Positions 11,010 to 25,106 of a stretch of DNA of 64,000 bases are shown here, piece after piece. The DNA is taken from contig OX387607.1 in the NCBI GenBank assembly GCA_947568835.1, positions 15,799,701 through 15,863,700 of the forward strand, given 5' to 3'. The translations under genes were made by a program, and so were the position numbers. A model generated the notes under the pieces. It did no database searches and had not been told where the DNA came from. It was given only the letters and a program-made list of their open reading frames with translations. The number at the start of each line of letters is the position of its first letter. Within the stretch, counting starts at the first letter, position 1. Origin of the DNA: Protonemura montana (taxonomy: Eukaryota; Arthropoda; Insecta; Plecoptera; Nemouridae).

Positions 11010-13105
11010 TAATGGCGGTACAAGAAATACAATCGAAATATTGAGTCGAATTTTAATTTAGTTATTCGGGGCGACGGAAATGTCATTGAACAAATTTGAT
11101 TAAAATGTGGAAATTATGGGCGATGGACACTTGTTCATTGTCACGGAATTACCTTGAATGTAAACATTTTTAGTGGTCAGAAGATTGTGTAAAATGTACC
11201 TACTCTTGGATGAAATTACGAATGAAAAAAATCTCTGGTTTGAGCTGTTTAATTTCTGCATTGCTGAACGATGAAATGGTCTTTTCAAAGGAAACACAAA
11301 GCTTCATCTTGTCGAACAACAGCGATATGAACGCATCGTTCCTGAAATTAGTTTTACTTTTTATTTGATTTTCTTTGGCCGTATAAAAATGACAGAAATG
11401 TTTCTTGTATAAGTTTCGTGTATGAGTTTGTTGGAGTTGTTTTTTATGACATGCGTTTAAATAAGAAATGGTAGGCGTGTGCAGGCTTCTTTTTGTGGGA
11501 GCTGGAAATGATATCTCCGGTCATTTGAATCTCTCCCCCCTTCCCTCTTTGATGTAAAAAGGTTGCGAGACAAAATGAGATTTCGTGACTTTATTTTCGT
11601 GAGCCGAAAGGTTGGGCTTTGACAATCAAAAAGGAAGTAATCAACTTAAATTGTGTTTCCCCCTTTCCCCCCCTCGACCAGCGTTTGTCAGCGATCAAGC
11701 GGCCCGTTTAACTTGGACATGAATCGCAGAGGAAATTGTCCCTTTTACACGAAGGGCTAAACATGACCTGGATAAGATTTTTTTTTAAACAAATGTAGAA
11801 TATGTTTTCTTATACCTCGAAGCTCAACTGTGTAACCGTACTGAGCCGTGAGTTTGTTTCAATTTTGTGTGCCTAGAACCAAAAATACACAAAATGTCTA
11901 TACAAATTTGTCAAACGAAATCTTACTTTGCCATTCACTTTTGTATTACTATTATTATTCTTTGCATCTTTTTTATACCAATCTAAAGTATGCACTTGCA
12001 TCTGAATCCAGAAATTCAAACAATTACGACAAAAAAAAATGAAATTGGCACTGAACGTTCTGATTCTAAAATATAAATGGCCACCTCATACGATTGAAAC
12101 AAATGCCATCCCCGCGTGTGTTTTTTTTGTGTGTGTATCGCATCTCAATGATTGTGGGCAAAAGACAAAGAGCTTTTAGAAAAAAGCAGCAACAATTGAT
12201 GGGTTTTATAATCGCATGACTCTCATGATGTGACTCGACTTGCCTTGGCCTGCGATCGAATCAAACTTATTATACCGTAACGTGTAATTTCAGCTTTTTC
12301 ACTCGCTTTGAATTAAAGATGATTACGGTTTTGAACGCAAGTCGTCGTTTATTTGGCCCGCCGTACGTTTATTTGAAATTTAGGAGCTATTACAGAGTAC
12401 ACTCAGCTGTGAAACGACAGAGACACACAAATATCGGGTAAGTTTTACATAAATCTAAAGAATAAGTTACTCATTTCAATAGAATTACTAAAAATACCTA
12501 CATTTATTAGACAGAAAATCAGGGATGTATAGATTTTTCAAGCGTTCATTGACCAAATTTTGACTAAAATCGAAATCTCCATAAGTCCATCTGTGTTTGT
12601 CGATCCATATACACATAAAAATCTTTCTCTGTTAAACAAATGTCACATTTTCTCAGACGAGTGTACCTGCGTTTCTTCCAACCGTCCCATTACAAAATGG
12701 ATCGGGCACATTACCGAAGCACGGCCCTCTTGAGATCCAAGTTACGAAACAATACAATCATTTGATCCATGTTTGAGAATGATCAACGGGTCGTGACCAA
12801 TAAAAATCTACGTGATCATTTGTTTCTTGTATAGATATAATAATGCGACTTGAAATAAATATCCCCATAATCAAAAAGTGACGCGCGAATGATATGATGG
12901 TCATTGATTATTTTTACCCCCAAAGGTTTAAGGGTCTCTTAGTGTAATTACAAGGGTAGGTAATGCACACAAGGGTCTGGTAAGGGACATAAAATCTAGA
13001 GGGCTGGGCCCGGATCAGCCAGCTTGGAGAGATTTTACACATTTCAGTTATTCGAATAATAAGAATGTACTAGAAGTTGGTTCTTGCTGAAATCACTGCA
13101 ATGTC
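11010..13105. other. Intergenic with one multi-frame open segment
   Basis: From an acceptor-like TTTTCTCAG (near 12650) all three plus frames stay open for 25-39 codons, and 12382-12435 is bounded by AG and GGTAAGT. An AATAAA follows near 12857. This could be the end of a plus-strand gene but no frame gives a protein I recognise. Confidence 0.3.
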
Positions 13106-13109
13106 GCCT

Positions 13110-13206
13110 TTGGTGTTTAACGACGCACTGTTTTGACATCTTGTCATTTTGGCTCTGGTCTAATGGCGTCGGTGAATGAGTGGATGATGATGAGGATGAC
13201 GATGAA
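13110..13206 (-). mobile_element. 5S-derived SINE, 3'-end fragment
   Basis: Begins with GGTGTTTAACGACGCACTG and continues through the CATCATCATC-type stretch, the same 3' region seen in the complete copy at 51313-51853, here in reverse orientation and without the 5S head. Confidence 0.75.
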
Positions 13207-13213
13207 CTTACAT

Positions 13214-13434
13214 ATTTGATGGTTTTTAGACTCATGTCTACTTGATTTATCCTCAGCATTAGTTTAAAAAAAAACTATTTGAAATGGGTTTTGAATGCTA
13301 AATTTAGTTGCCCTTTACTTAGCACTCAAGGGTTTGAGCTCAAGAAGAAGTAACAGGAACAAGTTACGAAACGTCGGAAAATTTAGTTGTTCTTCACTTA
13401 GCATTCAAAACCCAGTTCAAATAGTTTTTCTTAT
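13214..13434. mobile_element. Foldback element with hammerhead-like core, copy F1
   Basis: Bounded by a 9-bp duplication AACTTACAT (13205-13213 and 13435-13443). Order: TTTTTAGACTCATGTCTACT end, then an imperfect inverted repeat with arms ACTATTTGAAATGGGTTTTG and its complement. The core near 13340-13375 reads AAGAAGTAAC...GTTACGAAACGTCGG. Confidence 0.8.
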
Positions 13435-13449
13435 AACTTACATTTATAG

Positions 13450-14243
13450 AACAAGCCAAACCGTTGAACTGATTTTGAAAAAATTCTAATTCAGGGACTT
13501 AATTTTTATAAATGTCTGCGAATTATTGTGAACAACTTGCAAGGTGATGTGTTATGGATGGGGGTAGGTACAGTCTTTGCTTCCTGGCCGCAAAGTAGCG
13601 AAGTTATGCCCTAACATAATCTATAACTTAAACCGAAATTAAAGTGAAAAGGTGCTGCATGTTATTATGCAGGGTTTAGTGCGTACACCTGAGATATGCT
13701 AACCATGTAACCTGAACCAGACAGCGACAACCATTTAAACAAATCTAACACATCCTCTATCAAGCTTTAATAGGCTGTTGACAAGAAAACACAAAACCCG
13801 TTCATCAAGCGCTAAGTTTTATCATATGATTTCGGTAGGTAAACCGAATCTTTTGCCCCTTTTTTATATAACTACAATTGCATCCCGTTACAAGGTTGAA
13901 ATGTGCATGTATTTAGTGCAAGTGCCGGCCTTTCAACGAGCAATTGCAATGTTTCGGAAGCAAGTCGCTGTTCATATCAGTATTCTTAATTTGCTCAAGT
14001 GCGCTCGATTGCAGTTTAAAAAGAGTCAAGTGGATTGTGTTTTTGTGCGCATCTCTTCGCTGGTCGGTGGTTAATTGTTAACTTGCGGAAACCGATTATT
14101 GTACGTCACTTCCTCTCTAGCGTTTGTTGCAAATTGATAGGCATTGTCGCGTGGCAGAGTGGTGGAAATTAAAGTGGGATTTTAATGGTAAAATCCTAGA
14201 TTTGAAGACACGCTTCGTTTCGGTTTTACAGTTGGGTTAGGGT
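13450..14243. other. Intergenic, nothing recognised
   Basis: No exon, repeat or RNA signal I can support. Confidence 0.45.
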
Positions 14244-14770
14244 TCATTATTATTATTTGTGGTGTTTAACGACGCACTGTTTTGACGTCTGACCATGCGG
14301 CACTCGTGAATGGCATTGGTGAATGAGTGGATGATGATGAGGATGAGGATAAACCTAACCTAGTCTAGATGGGAGGTGGGGAAACCCGGTGCCGGAACGT
14401 AGCCTACTCCTGTCGAAGACCAAGGGGACCACCGGCTTAACGTCCTTTCTGAAGGACGGTACAACGCGAACAACAGGATTCCTCCACAAATCCATGCTGT
14501 CGAGAGGTTGACAAGCAAGGCGAGTGAAGTTGCTGTACTAACTTTCATTCCTCCAACCTCTCTCCCGAACAGAACTGGTCATGTGTATGATGGTCACCCA
14601 TCCAATACCTGACCCAGCGCAGTGTTGCTTTACTTTCATCCCTCCAACCTCTCTCCCGAACAGAACTGGTCATGTGTATGATGGTCACCCATCCAATACC
14701 TGACCCAGCGCAGTGTTGCTTTACTTTCATCCCTCCAACCTCTCTCCCGAACAGAACTGGTCATGTGCAT
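14244..14770 (-). mobile_element. 5S-rRNA-derived SINE with triplicated promoter segment
   Basis: Reverse orientation. The tail (TAATAATAATG in sense) is at 14244; the 3' region and body run to 14540. From about 14541 the segment carrying the 5S box C equivalent (GTATTGGATGGGTGACC in sense) is present in tandem three times with a ~92-bp period, the last truncated. The 5S-like 5' end is missing. Not a functional 5S gene: only the internal promoter half is retained. Confidence 0.85.
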
Positions 14771-14774
14771 GAGT

Positions 14775-15435
14775 TGGGGTGGTGGAAGAGATGGTAAAAT
14801 CAGGGATACTTGAAAATTACGTTTAATCATGTAGCGAAAAATATAAATTTTTCTTCGCTTTTTATACAATAAACAATTCGATAATATTGATTTTTTTTTT
14901 GTGGTTTTCCCTTCAAACAATTAAATCTTTGTTAATGTAAAAAAAATTGACAAAATTATGGATTTCTTCATTAAAAAAAAAAAACACTGAACGAGCTGGC
15001 CACACCTGTCCCCATGCAAAACGTACAAATATCAATCAAGACCGTCATATGACAAATCACCAAACCGCCACCTGCTTTGAAACTGAAAAAAAAAACTCCA
15101 ACCCCAACCTAACCTGAGAAATTCGAGCATTCGTTTGAATATTTGCAACTGTCACTTGCATACTTAGCATTAGTTCCTTGCCATCTCCGGACATCCCTTT
15201 AGGCTTGTTGTACATTTCCTATCCCCGACTGAAACTGTCACGGAAGAACGCGTGCCCAACTCGACAGTCTTACAGCTTAGAATAATTACCATCGTATTTT
15301 ACTCACTTGCGCGTGTCTCCGATTCTTGTCTTCGCTTAAGAGCTTCAACTCAGCAATTGTTTGTGGTCATAGGTTGTGTGCTTTTCTATATTCTAATGCA
15401 GTACAAACAATTGAGTGAATTCATTAGACCGCGAT
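14775..15435. other. Intergenic, nothing recognised
   Basis: AT-rich with poly-A/T runs near 14890, 14940 and 14970. No exon pattern. Confidence 0.45.
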
Positions 15436-15500
15436 TGATTTGTGATGTTTAACGACGCATCGTTTTGTGACAACTGGCCAAGTGGCACTGTACAGTCAAA
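15436..15500 (-). mobile_element. 5S-derived SINE, short 3'-end fragment
   Basis: GATGTTTAACGACGCATCG followed by the GTGGCAC-like box seen in longer copies; about 60 bp only. Confidence 0.6.
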
Positions 15501-18420
15501 GACCATTATATGAATTTAACTTGTAGGTATTTAAATCGCACAAAATAACTTTTTTCATAGTCATGAGCATAGCATTTATTTAAATCGAGCCAGCACTGGA
15601 TCTGAGAAATGGGATTCTGACATTTTTTAAATGTTTATGTTTTGGAATTTGCTTTTTGATCTTAAAAAGAACATTGCAGCGTATAAATGTTCTGGTAGCC
15701 GCCGATGTTAACGAAAGATTTACGAAAACGGCCCTGTTGAATTTTCTCATGAACTCGACAGTTTGGCCAAGGTAAAAAAAAAAACACACAAATAAGTATT
15801 ATTTTTATTTATATTGGTATGTATAGTAAAATTGAAGACATCGCTTAGCTCGCTACGCGCATCTGTAATTTTCAGCCATGCTGCGTTTCAATGCGATCAA
15901 CATTAGGATGGTTGAAAATTATTGCACGATCCCATTTATCTGTGACAGTCATAACCAAATAAAGATGTAAAACTTCCAAAAATGTCATCCAACCGTAATT
16001 TGGTTTTCATGGACAAAGTGAAATTGAGCTGAATGCTTCTCTCCCCTAATGATTCTCCATCGATTACAAAAAATTACCAGAAATTCTCAACGATATCCGC
16101 ACACAAGATATAGGTTATGGGCGTCTGCAATGGCCAAGAGAGTTCAGGATTTATCCTGATTAGAAGCGATTAATCCATCGTACACACGTAGCTTGTTCTT
16201 GATTGTTAGCTGAAATAAAAGTGTCTGGATGCTTTTAAATTGGAGGATGTCGGTGTCCCAGGTCCAGCTGATTTATAGGAAAACATGCGACAGAAACGAG
16301 CTCACACTTAAAAGCTTTTGTAAACGGCTAAGTTACTTATATTTACGGGCGACGACAAAACCAAACCTGATGCGCTAATGATCGATCTACTACCGAGAAA
16401 ATAAACATCGCCGCAGTCCAGAGGTGCTCTTACCGACTGCAATTAGGTAAGTTAACATTTAATATCAGCAATTGAATAGGTAATTGGGGATAATTGCATT
16501 ATTTTCGATATTCCAACCGATGAAGGCCGTATCCGTTCAAAATCTGACATTCAAATGTAGTAATTTTGATATCGAAAAGGTTATTTCACTGGCGATGAAA
16601 TCTATTGTGAATGTTTTAAATAATTAGAGAAAGAATGTACAAATTTGACGGCCTTCATTTTCGATGGCTTTGTAACTTTGACTATAATATTGCTTAAACG
16701 GCTTTCAATTTTTTTACCGGCTTTTATTTGTTGAATTGGGTTGATATCTTAAGTTACTTACCAGCTTTTTCAGATGCAATTCCTTCGCAGAGCAGCTTTC
16801 GATATCTAAAACAAAATACACCTTCATGTCATTTTGTGTTGGTCGTTATTTTGGCAGGTGCGTTAGATAGGTTAGGTTCGGTTCCACATAACCAAGACTT
16901 GCCATATCTTAACTGCATTGTCGTTAAGATGAACCGGTAAGTGGTGTTCCAATAATGGATATTTCATGTCTGGAGCGCCCAAAGATAGACCACATATTTT
17001 TACTAAGCACAGCTTGGAATCGAATTCGAACACTGCCCATTTCTGTACACTTTTCACTGCTATAGGCTACTTCGGTAATTGCATTGGATATGCAAGAATT
17101 TTAAAAGGTCCATTAATTTTTATTTAATTTGAACCGAAAGCAAATAAAGGAAAAACAAGCTATAAAAAAAACAGAAAAACTGCAACGTATGCGGCCGGCA
17201 TTAATCTAATGTCGAATCACAGATAAGAAACGATCTCGATCGTAATTGGTTCTCATAATATTAATTTGTAATTAAATTTCGGGTAATTAATTATGTGAAA
17301 TCCATTTAGCTTTTGTTGTAGAAGACACTTCACCGCACAGGTAACTGGTAACCACGAGGGTTGCAAATAGCTCTAAAGATCGTTAATTAGGATTTACGAC
17401 AGGAGAAATTTAATTACTCAAATAAATGATTAGCAGACTTTAATTAGCGTTGATTATGCGCTAGTTAGGTTAGAGAGGGATGCTGGCTCCGGCGATGAAT
17501 ATCACGTTGGGGTGGAAGGGTTGAGGGGTGTTTTGAGGGGCGTTTTGAGGGGCGTATTCAACGCGGGGGCAATTTGTTTAAAGGGTTACCACCAGCAGAC
17601 GAAATGATGATCACTATTTCAACATTTTGTGAATTGATTACTTGAAAGTTGGTGGCATGAAAACAATGATTATAACAATGACTGGAATACTGAAGTTGTT
17701 TTGGTGGCACGTGGAAATCCCCATGCTATTGAAATGATCTTGAGATTTTACCAGGAATTGATTAACTTTTAACAGAAATATAATTTGCTATTGAAATGAT
17801 GTAAGAGTTAAACATGACTAGATGCATATTGAGCAGAAGGTTCTTAAAACCCGGCATTACAATATTTTTAACTCTGAGTTAAGTTCCTAACTTACAGAAA
17901 CAGCTTTCACTGCCTGTGATTGGTTGTTGTCATAGCAATTAATTTAACTCCAACTTTATCTAGGAGTTAAGATAATTGTAATCCCGCACTTCAGTTTGAA
18001 TCGTTTTTTATTATTTTTAAAAACCAAATGCCTTGGGTTGGTTATATAAAGTATACAGGAGTGAAACATGAGTTGGATTTCAGTTTGATTCATGTGCAAC
18101 AATTAAAATACAATAATATATTAATGAAATTACTCTGCAATTTGTCACGCCTTTTGGAATTCAAACAAAATAATAAGTTTTAATAATGCGTGATTTTTCC
18201 CTTCAAAGTAGCTTTTATTTCCCATTGAACTACATTTGCAGTTCAACGGCAAAAAAATCCGTTCTAGACAGAAGAGCAACGCCCACAAACATCCAGGAGG
18301 TTGGATGCCACCGTGCATGAAACCAGCATGGAAATTAATCTCAGTAAAATAGATTTTCATAAAGATGGTGCCCCGTTCGAATCCCCTTTTGTGTGCGAAC
18401 ACGAGGTGCATAAATAGGAT
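15501..18420. other. Intergenic, nothing recognised
   Basis: AT-rich, no supported exon. A short direct repeat GAGGGG(C/T)GTTTTGAGGGGCG lies near 17520-17560. Confidence 0.45.
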
Positions 18421-18439
18421 CCAGGTGTTTGGGTTTTCC

Positions 18440-18660
18440 ACGATTCACCTCACCCCCCCTCCCTCCCCCCAGCCCCCTTCGCCCCACGCCGGGAAAAACA
18501 AGCAACATTCATTTTCCACTTTTGCAACCTCTCACACGACTCCTGCCCCTCCTTTCCTCCCATCAAGCGTCCCGAGGGAATACTTGCAACAATACCAGAA
18601 TATTACACGGAGATTAGTTTACCCCCACCCCCTTACCCCCCCTTCCATTGCCAGGCACAC
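18440..18660. repeat. C-rich low-complexity tract
   Basis: Strongly C/T-rich (runs such as CCCCCCCTCCCTCCCCCC). Open frames across it are compositional artefacts. Confidence 0.7.
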
Positions 18661-21600
18661 GGTGGTAAATAATTCCCAGCTCGCTTTTATTCAGTGCTAC
18701 GAACGGTTGTAAAAATATTTACAAGAAATGAAGTTTTATTAGCGAATTAATTGCAATGTTTCATTTATGAGATTCTTTATGCTGGACGCAAGTGGAATGT
18801 TTTTCTAGCTTAATAAAAATCTATGTGGAATATTCGATGAGATCGGAGGGAAAGAAGATAGATTTTTATCAGCGTGAAAATAATGTGCAATTCAAAAATG
18901 TGAACGCTTCAAGTGCAAAAAGTTGGGCTTCTAATTTGTTTACTGATATGTATTTAAGAGGTAAGTAAAATGATTTTAAATCAGAAAAGGATATCATATA
19001 TGTTTGTTTAACTCGAAAGCAGATGTCGTACATAACCTATACATTTCAAAACGCTCCTGCGAAACTGAAAGTGGTTCCACATTTTGCCGGTAGATGTACC
19101 GCGCGCGGCCAACGAACCAAAGCAGAGAACGGCGAGAAATAAAGCAGAAAGCTTTATTCTATTTTATTTGTTTGGTTAGTAGAGTTATAACAATAGTACG
19201 GTTTATAAATGGTGATACAGGAGTGTAATTCGGTTAGGGCGGCAAACAAACGTATTGTGTAGAATGGAGCCAGGCATTTGAAATAACACACAGGGGATTT
19301 GCCCCGCCGCCCCCGACCTGTCTCCTCTCCAGCCCGCCCCCACCCCTACACTAAACCCGTGGCTATTCGGTGAGGGCATCAACGGGCGGGGGTTGGAGGA
19401 GAAAAACTGGGCCCGTTTTATATTGTTCAAAAGCCCTGGGTCACCGGAGATAACGGAATTAAGTTGAAAAAACATCCCCGATTTGTATTCTGTGTGCACA
19501 CGCAGGTGAAAATGCCAGGAAAAACATGGACCTCGTGTTTTCTGACTTCGGGTAGCATGTTATTCATGGGGGTACAATCCAGAACAACCGGTGCAGCTTT
19601 GCTGAGCGGGGCTCATCTTGTGAAATCTTTCAAGAAATCAAAGTGTTTTCTTTCAGTAGTTAAAAAGCTAACCATAAATGTTGCAGAGCAGAAGCAAAGT
19701 TCGACATTTTGTTTAACTCAGGGCCTTTTTCACTACATCACTACACAAATTTGAGTATAAGCAAAACACTTTGCTCTAAATGGTCACCAAAATTACATGA
19801 ATTCAGTACACGTTTGTAAAAAACGATGCAAAATTTGACACGCACATCCATTTACAAATTGGCAGGAACTTATTAGGTTCTTAGCGCGCTTGTTATTAGG
19901 AATGCACATTGCTAGCATTTTCAATTGCAATCAGATTCCTGAACTCGGTTCCCTCTTTTCGGGACGCTTCGAATGTGTTCAAAACACTCCAAAACCGTTG
20001 CAGATGACTGCCGAGTTTTTCAATGGCTGCCTGAAGCGATTTTCTTCTGATTTTCCGGCCACAGAGATCAGGTCTATGCTGCGTGGGAATGGAAACTACA
20101 GCGCAGGGACGCGCGCGCTTGGGAATCAGATAAATCCTTTATTAGCCGAGGCGAGAAATATAAATTGCTCAAACCATATAAACCTTAAGCGTACTCAAGT
20201 TTTCAGGATAAAGGTTCTCCTAAGATAAGATATCTACAGGCAGACTGCTTCGAGGGAGACTTGGTAAGGAAGACTTTGAGGTTATACACTGTTTTGGTGA
20301 AGATGACTTACTTTTGGTTCGGTATGGTCAAGATTAAGTTGATAAAAATGGATGATAAGTGATATGATATTACTTTGAATATAGTTTTATTGATTTGTTT
20401 TGCATGTTCTATTATTTGGGGTGTTCTGATAGTCGTTTCCAGGGCCGATGCCTGCCTGTCTGATCGAAGGGTTGCAACTTTGGAAAGCCCATATGGCCAA
20501 ATGTTCCATATTAAAGCTGTTAAAGGAATTTTTAAGGGATCATTGTTTTTATACTCTTGACGAATTTTATACAAATGTATAGGTACTAGAAGTAGGAAGT
20601 TGATTTTTTTTTTATATATAAAGTGACAATTGTCGATATCATTGTATGATTTTATGACAAATAAAACATATTATTATTATTATTATTATTATTATATGTA
20701 TAACATGCCATATGGTACCGATTTTAATTCACTATAGCGTGGATTGACCGTGAGAAAATAGGGTACACAAATATTACAAACAATGCAATGAAATGTTCAG
20801 TCAAGTTTTTCTAAAAAGCACTTAATTTAGGCATCAAGCAAGAAATTGAACCGTAAACGAAGATAGCCGCCAATTTGTGCAAAAACTTTCTACCTTCAGA
20901 CGCTATCCTTGAAGCTCTCAAAGTCAACCAACTGTATCTCAAGAAATAAAATGTCTTAAAAGAAAATATATAGCATTGTTGTGTATCTACACTAGCTATA
21001 GCTCCATATAGTAAATTGTTTCTCTCTATTTATACTTTGATGCGGTTGGTTGGTTCGTCATTCGTTTTATTCGCTAGTTCTTGCAGCGGCTCAAGAACAA
21101 GTGTAAGAAGCCCCCGCTGCTAGGGGCGGGGGTTTGGGGCGCATCAATGTTTGAGTGTGACCGGCCAGCCCTGAGATCGAGGCCCCGAGTTTGGGCCTCG
21201 GGTGGGCGGCTAGGGGCAGCAACAAATGAAGCACAGTAAAAACGACAGGAGAATAGATAGCAGCCTTTTGTTTTATATGGCTACCCACTCTGTATTGTTT
21301 TCATTTCGCGCCGAGCATTTTTCTGCTCGCGCTCGAGTGGATTGGAAATATTTATAGAGTTGATGTTGTTGCGGCCGTGTGCATGAGTTGTGAGAGATTT
21401 TGTTTTTGGGTTTGTTTAGCGGCGATTCTTTAATGTGACACTCAAATAAGCCGGGTTTTGTTGCTGAATTGTCTTCAAATGGCGGACATTGTTGGGCAAA
21501 TGGTGATTGCAGTAATTGCTTCGGGCAAAAATAAAAACGATTTTTTTTTCGAATTTGTGCAAATTTTGTATTGGATCTAACACGAAAAACAGGCTTTGAA

Positions 21601-22300
21601 ACTTGGATGAAATTGGACTTCAGTATAGGTGTACGTGCAAAGTATCCATTGCAAAATGGGCGTTGAAACTGAAGTAGAAATGAAAATCACACTCTAAAAG
21701 TGAAGTGACACATCTTTTCAATTCATCCCAAAACTTTGTAATTGGATTGCGATTCCATGACAGCGCTAACTTGCCACTTGGCTTAACATAGTATTTCTCC
21801 TGACAAACTCAAATATTCTTTCTCCTCCCAAACGAGTTCGGTCCAACGTTCAAATTAACAACCGCGCTCTTCCATTCTCCGGCGTCAAGCGCCATGGCAA
21901 CTACACTTCAAACTCTGCAAAATCGTTCGTTACAAATTCGAACTCAGTTAAACGCTAAGCGTATACCGGCCCAACTTTAACCCCACCTGAAAAAAAACGA
22001 TAATTAATTTAAAAACAACTCTCCGCTAACGTCACGTTTCACTTTGGTTCACGCATTTTCACGTTTTCCAGTCGGGGAGAGTTTTTTTTTTACGCTTAAG
22101 TAATTAAATTATAAATGATTTTGACTGAGGGTTGCAAGCCACGGCTACGGCGATGAGAAACGCGAGGATAATTTTCCTTTTCCATCACGTCGGGTGGGTA
22201 AGTCAGAAGCAATTAGTGTGGCAATCGATGCCCGCTTCGGCTTTTTGCAAAACGCCGAGAGATAATTTTAAATTTGCATGAAATAGTGGCACGGGTTTGA
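18661..22300. other. Intergenic; GC islands and a retroposon-like tail
   Basis: Two short GC-rich islands (19290-19420 and 21110-21220, the latter with the inverted repeat GAGGCCCCGAG...GGGCCTC) lie in AT-rich sequence. ATGACAAATAAAACA followed by (TTA)n at 20670-20695 looks like the 3' end of a degraded retroposon. No exons supported. Confidence 0.45.
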
Positions 22301-22329
22301 AAATCCAGTCACTTTGTGAAACCGAAATG

Positions 22330-22400
22330 TGGCCGAGGGGAGAGATGGAGGGAGATGGGAGAGAAATGGAAGAGAGATGGAGAGAGATGAAGAGAATGCC
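22330..22400. repeat. GGAGA-rich simple repeat
   Basis: Purine tract of GGGAGA/GGAGAGA-type units on the plus strand, about 70 bp. Confidence 0.65.
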
Positions 22401-24700
22401 CACGTGCGCGCGACTCAAAAAAGGGGTTATGAGTCGCAGCTTTTCATTCGCGGGCCAGAATATAGGTATATTTCACCCCTTTTTGAAAACGGTTGACGTC
22501 GGGCCGCTTGACACAAAGGTTAAATTCGAAAGAACACTCATTTATTTACGTGTGTCACGTGAATTTAAACGCGAATCGCTGTCAAATGGACTGTGCTCAT
22601 TGTTCTCAAAGTCGTCAATCAGCATTACGTTTGTAACGGTTTGATGAGGTGAACATTGAGCAGCATTTCAGGGAAATTTTACAAGAAAATATGCTTCGTT
22701 TATATAACCTTACATTTAAAACACAGAAGCTATGACTAAATAATCTACGCAGAGGGGTCAGACAAATATATGAAAAACAATCTTTCCACCACAGCAACGT
22801 TTATAAGCAATTACATCTTCTAGACGTTCTGCCGTTGGCACCGTAATTGTTTCACGACGCTCGTGATCGCAAGAATCTCCAAACACAAAATCTACCGAAA
22901 CGCACGCGACATAACCTAAAAAAAAAACCCGTCATCTTGAAAACCAAATCACACTTTATTGTCCAACCCTTAACGACACACACACACACCAACCCCTATC
23001 CGTCTGCTATACGCACAAAAATACAGTGTCCACGCACAATTACGCACGCGGCGGCCAGACATTCGTGTCAATCCTTAAAGAGTGACTTCCTTGGAACATC
23101 CAATAAACGAATTTGTATCGTGTTTCGTATCCGTCAATTAGTGCGAGGTCCTGACTGCGTCGTCCTGACGGCGAGTCCTTGCTGTTGTCGCTGGTCTCGT
23201 GTGCTCCTACCCGACCGCAGACATCCTGCCTGTTACCTTACCACAGGCGCCGGTGCGGTACTGTCCGGGCAAGACAGGGCCAAGTAGCAAGCCATGAACC
23301 TTATGACATGTCCATTCTTTCATTTGGGGCTTTCAATTTCAAGCATCAAGATATATTTGCGATTGAGTCAAATGGTAAGCTCAATCAACGGGTTTAGATT
23401 TAATTTACATTTCAAAAAAACATTTTTAAAGTGGGTTTTTGAATGCTATGAAAAAATCAAATAAATTGTGCCAATGTTTTGCGACTTGAAGGTACAAGTT
23501 GTTTTGCCAAAGATGCAAAGCGTTCAGTGCTATGATGAAGACATGAGTCTAAGATTAATTTATTTGACAGATATTACATCTTGCAAAGCTTGTGCAACGA
23601 AGTTAAGTCCACTTTTCGAAATGTGTGAGCTCGAACACGTCAAAGACTGAACAGTCGAAATTGTTTTTATTTCTTATTATATGTTGAGGTGTTACATATC
23701 CTAGCCAGGTATTTCTTTCAATTTGTTGAGCTTTAGCCCGGTATTGCTTGCACCGGTCTCTCGACTTCCTCGGCGCTGACTCGTTCTGCAGCACGGCATT
23801 AAAAGTGCGGGCGGTTTTTGTAATGAGTAACCAGACAACGGATATAAACTGTATCGGAAATCGCGACCGACGAAAGATATCTGTAATTGTAATAGTGACT
23901 CGAATAATAATAGCTATTAGTAAGTAGGTATATACCGATCTATCTGCAATGCAGTCATATGAAGAGGTCGAAGTGGGATTGTATTGCGTTTATATCAATG
24001 GTAAAGATCCGGGATGAAGACAATTGTTTATATCGAAGATGGAATCGATTCCGATGAACGTATAAAGAGATTCTTCTTTTCTTGGGTGCTATTGTTTTTG
24101 GTTTGTTTGCACTGGAAATCAATTCGCACTTGAAGAAATGCGCTTTAGATTTGAAATCGGTCTCTTTGAATGAGTGAAACATTTTGGATGTTGGTTTTTT
24201 TATGAGACCGCGGTGCGGTAAGCATGATTTGCATTTTGATTCTAGCTTAATTACTGTTAGTACCTACATAGTTACAAAACATATACAATATACAACAATA
24301 TATTTGTACATTGGTTTGTATTTGTGTAGTTTGTACATGGTAAATTAGTTTTGAAGTCATTCAAATCGAGTGTATTTTAATGAAAAATAACATTTTTTCA
24401 ACAGGAAGTTCTAATAAATTAAACTTCACTCTGAATTTGATCAATCTTCCAGACTATCTCGTTCCACGAATGCTGCAATAATGAATGACATTGATTGCGA
24501 ACTTAGCTTAAAATAAAATTTCTTTTCAGAACCGATAGAGAAACCGACAAATCTGGTGACTTGCCTCGCCGTTGATTGCAGTGCATACCTGGGACCAGTT
24601 AGAGAATATCTGGTCGTCAAAAGAGCCATCATGCACCAGAAGGTAATTGATCGCGACTGTAAAACAAACTCGCCTATCCTACAAGAAGTCATTAAATAAA
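22401..24700. other. Intergenic, nothing firm
   Basis: A GC-richer stretch (23130-23290) is open in one frame, but composition and translation give no support for coding. A 30-bp remnant of the foldback family (GGGTTTTTGAATGCTATG) occurs near 23430. Confidence 0.4.
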
Positions 24701-24702
24701 AC

Positions 24703-24732
<30 letters not shown>
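24703..24732. repeat. (GAA)n microsatellite
   Basis: Ten GAA/AGA trinucleotides in a row after AAATAAAACAA, which suggests the tail of an old retroposon. Confidence 0.9.
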
Positions 24733-24735
<3 letters not shown>

Positions 24736-25106
24736 TCATATCAGAATGCTCGACGCCGTCAAGCGACAATGCTTCGGGATGAAAGAAGGGTGGGGGATTT
24801 AAGAGGGGGGAGCATAATTAATTCCTTGTATAATCCGACAGAGTGGGGCTCTAACCCGCCGGGCGCAACTTTCAAGGCACGGCGCAGTGGACACTCTTTT
24901 CCAAAACGTTGTCATTTGCTAACGTCTCGGCGTAGAACATTGGGGGAGTTCTAAAGAAGTCTTCTTCTGGTTCCTTGTAGAAGACTGGAATGTGTCTGCG
25001 ACAAGATACCGGAACGATTTTACAAATGCATTCAAAATTGATTCAATTTGCATTTTTATTCCCTGAAATGGTTCTAAAATGCTTCGGAAAAACAAGTGAC
25101 TCTCTT

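Noticed and set aside
12382-12777. Two-exon end of a plus-strand gene
   Set aside because: All three frames are open after the acceptor near 12650, so no frame is preferred, and no domain is recognised.
14360-14920. Overlapping frames of 60-94 codons with internal repeats
   Set aside because: They are translations of the 5S-derived SINE; near-identical peptides come from the copies at 51488 and 59427.
22847-23287. 146-codon frame in a GC-richer patch
   Set aside because: Low-complexity, His/Thr-rich start from a CA repeat and no domain; likely compositional.
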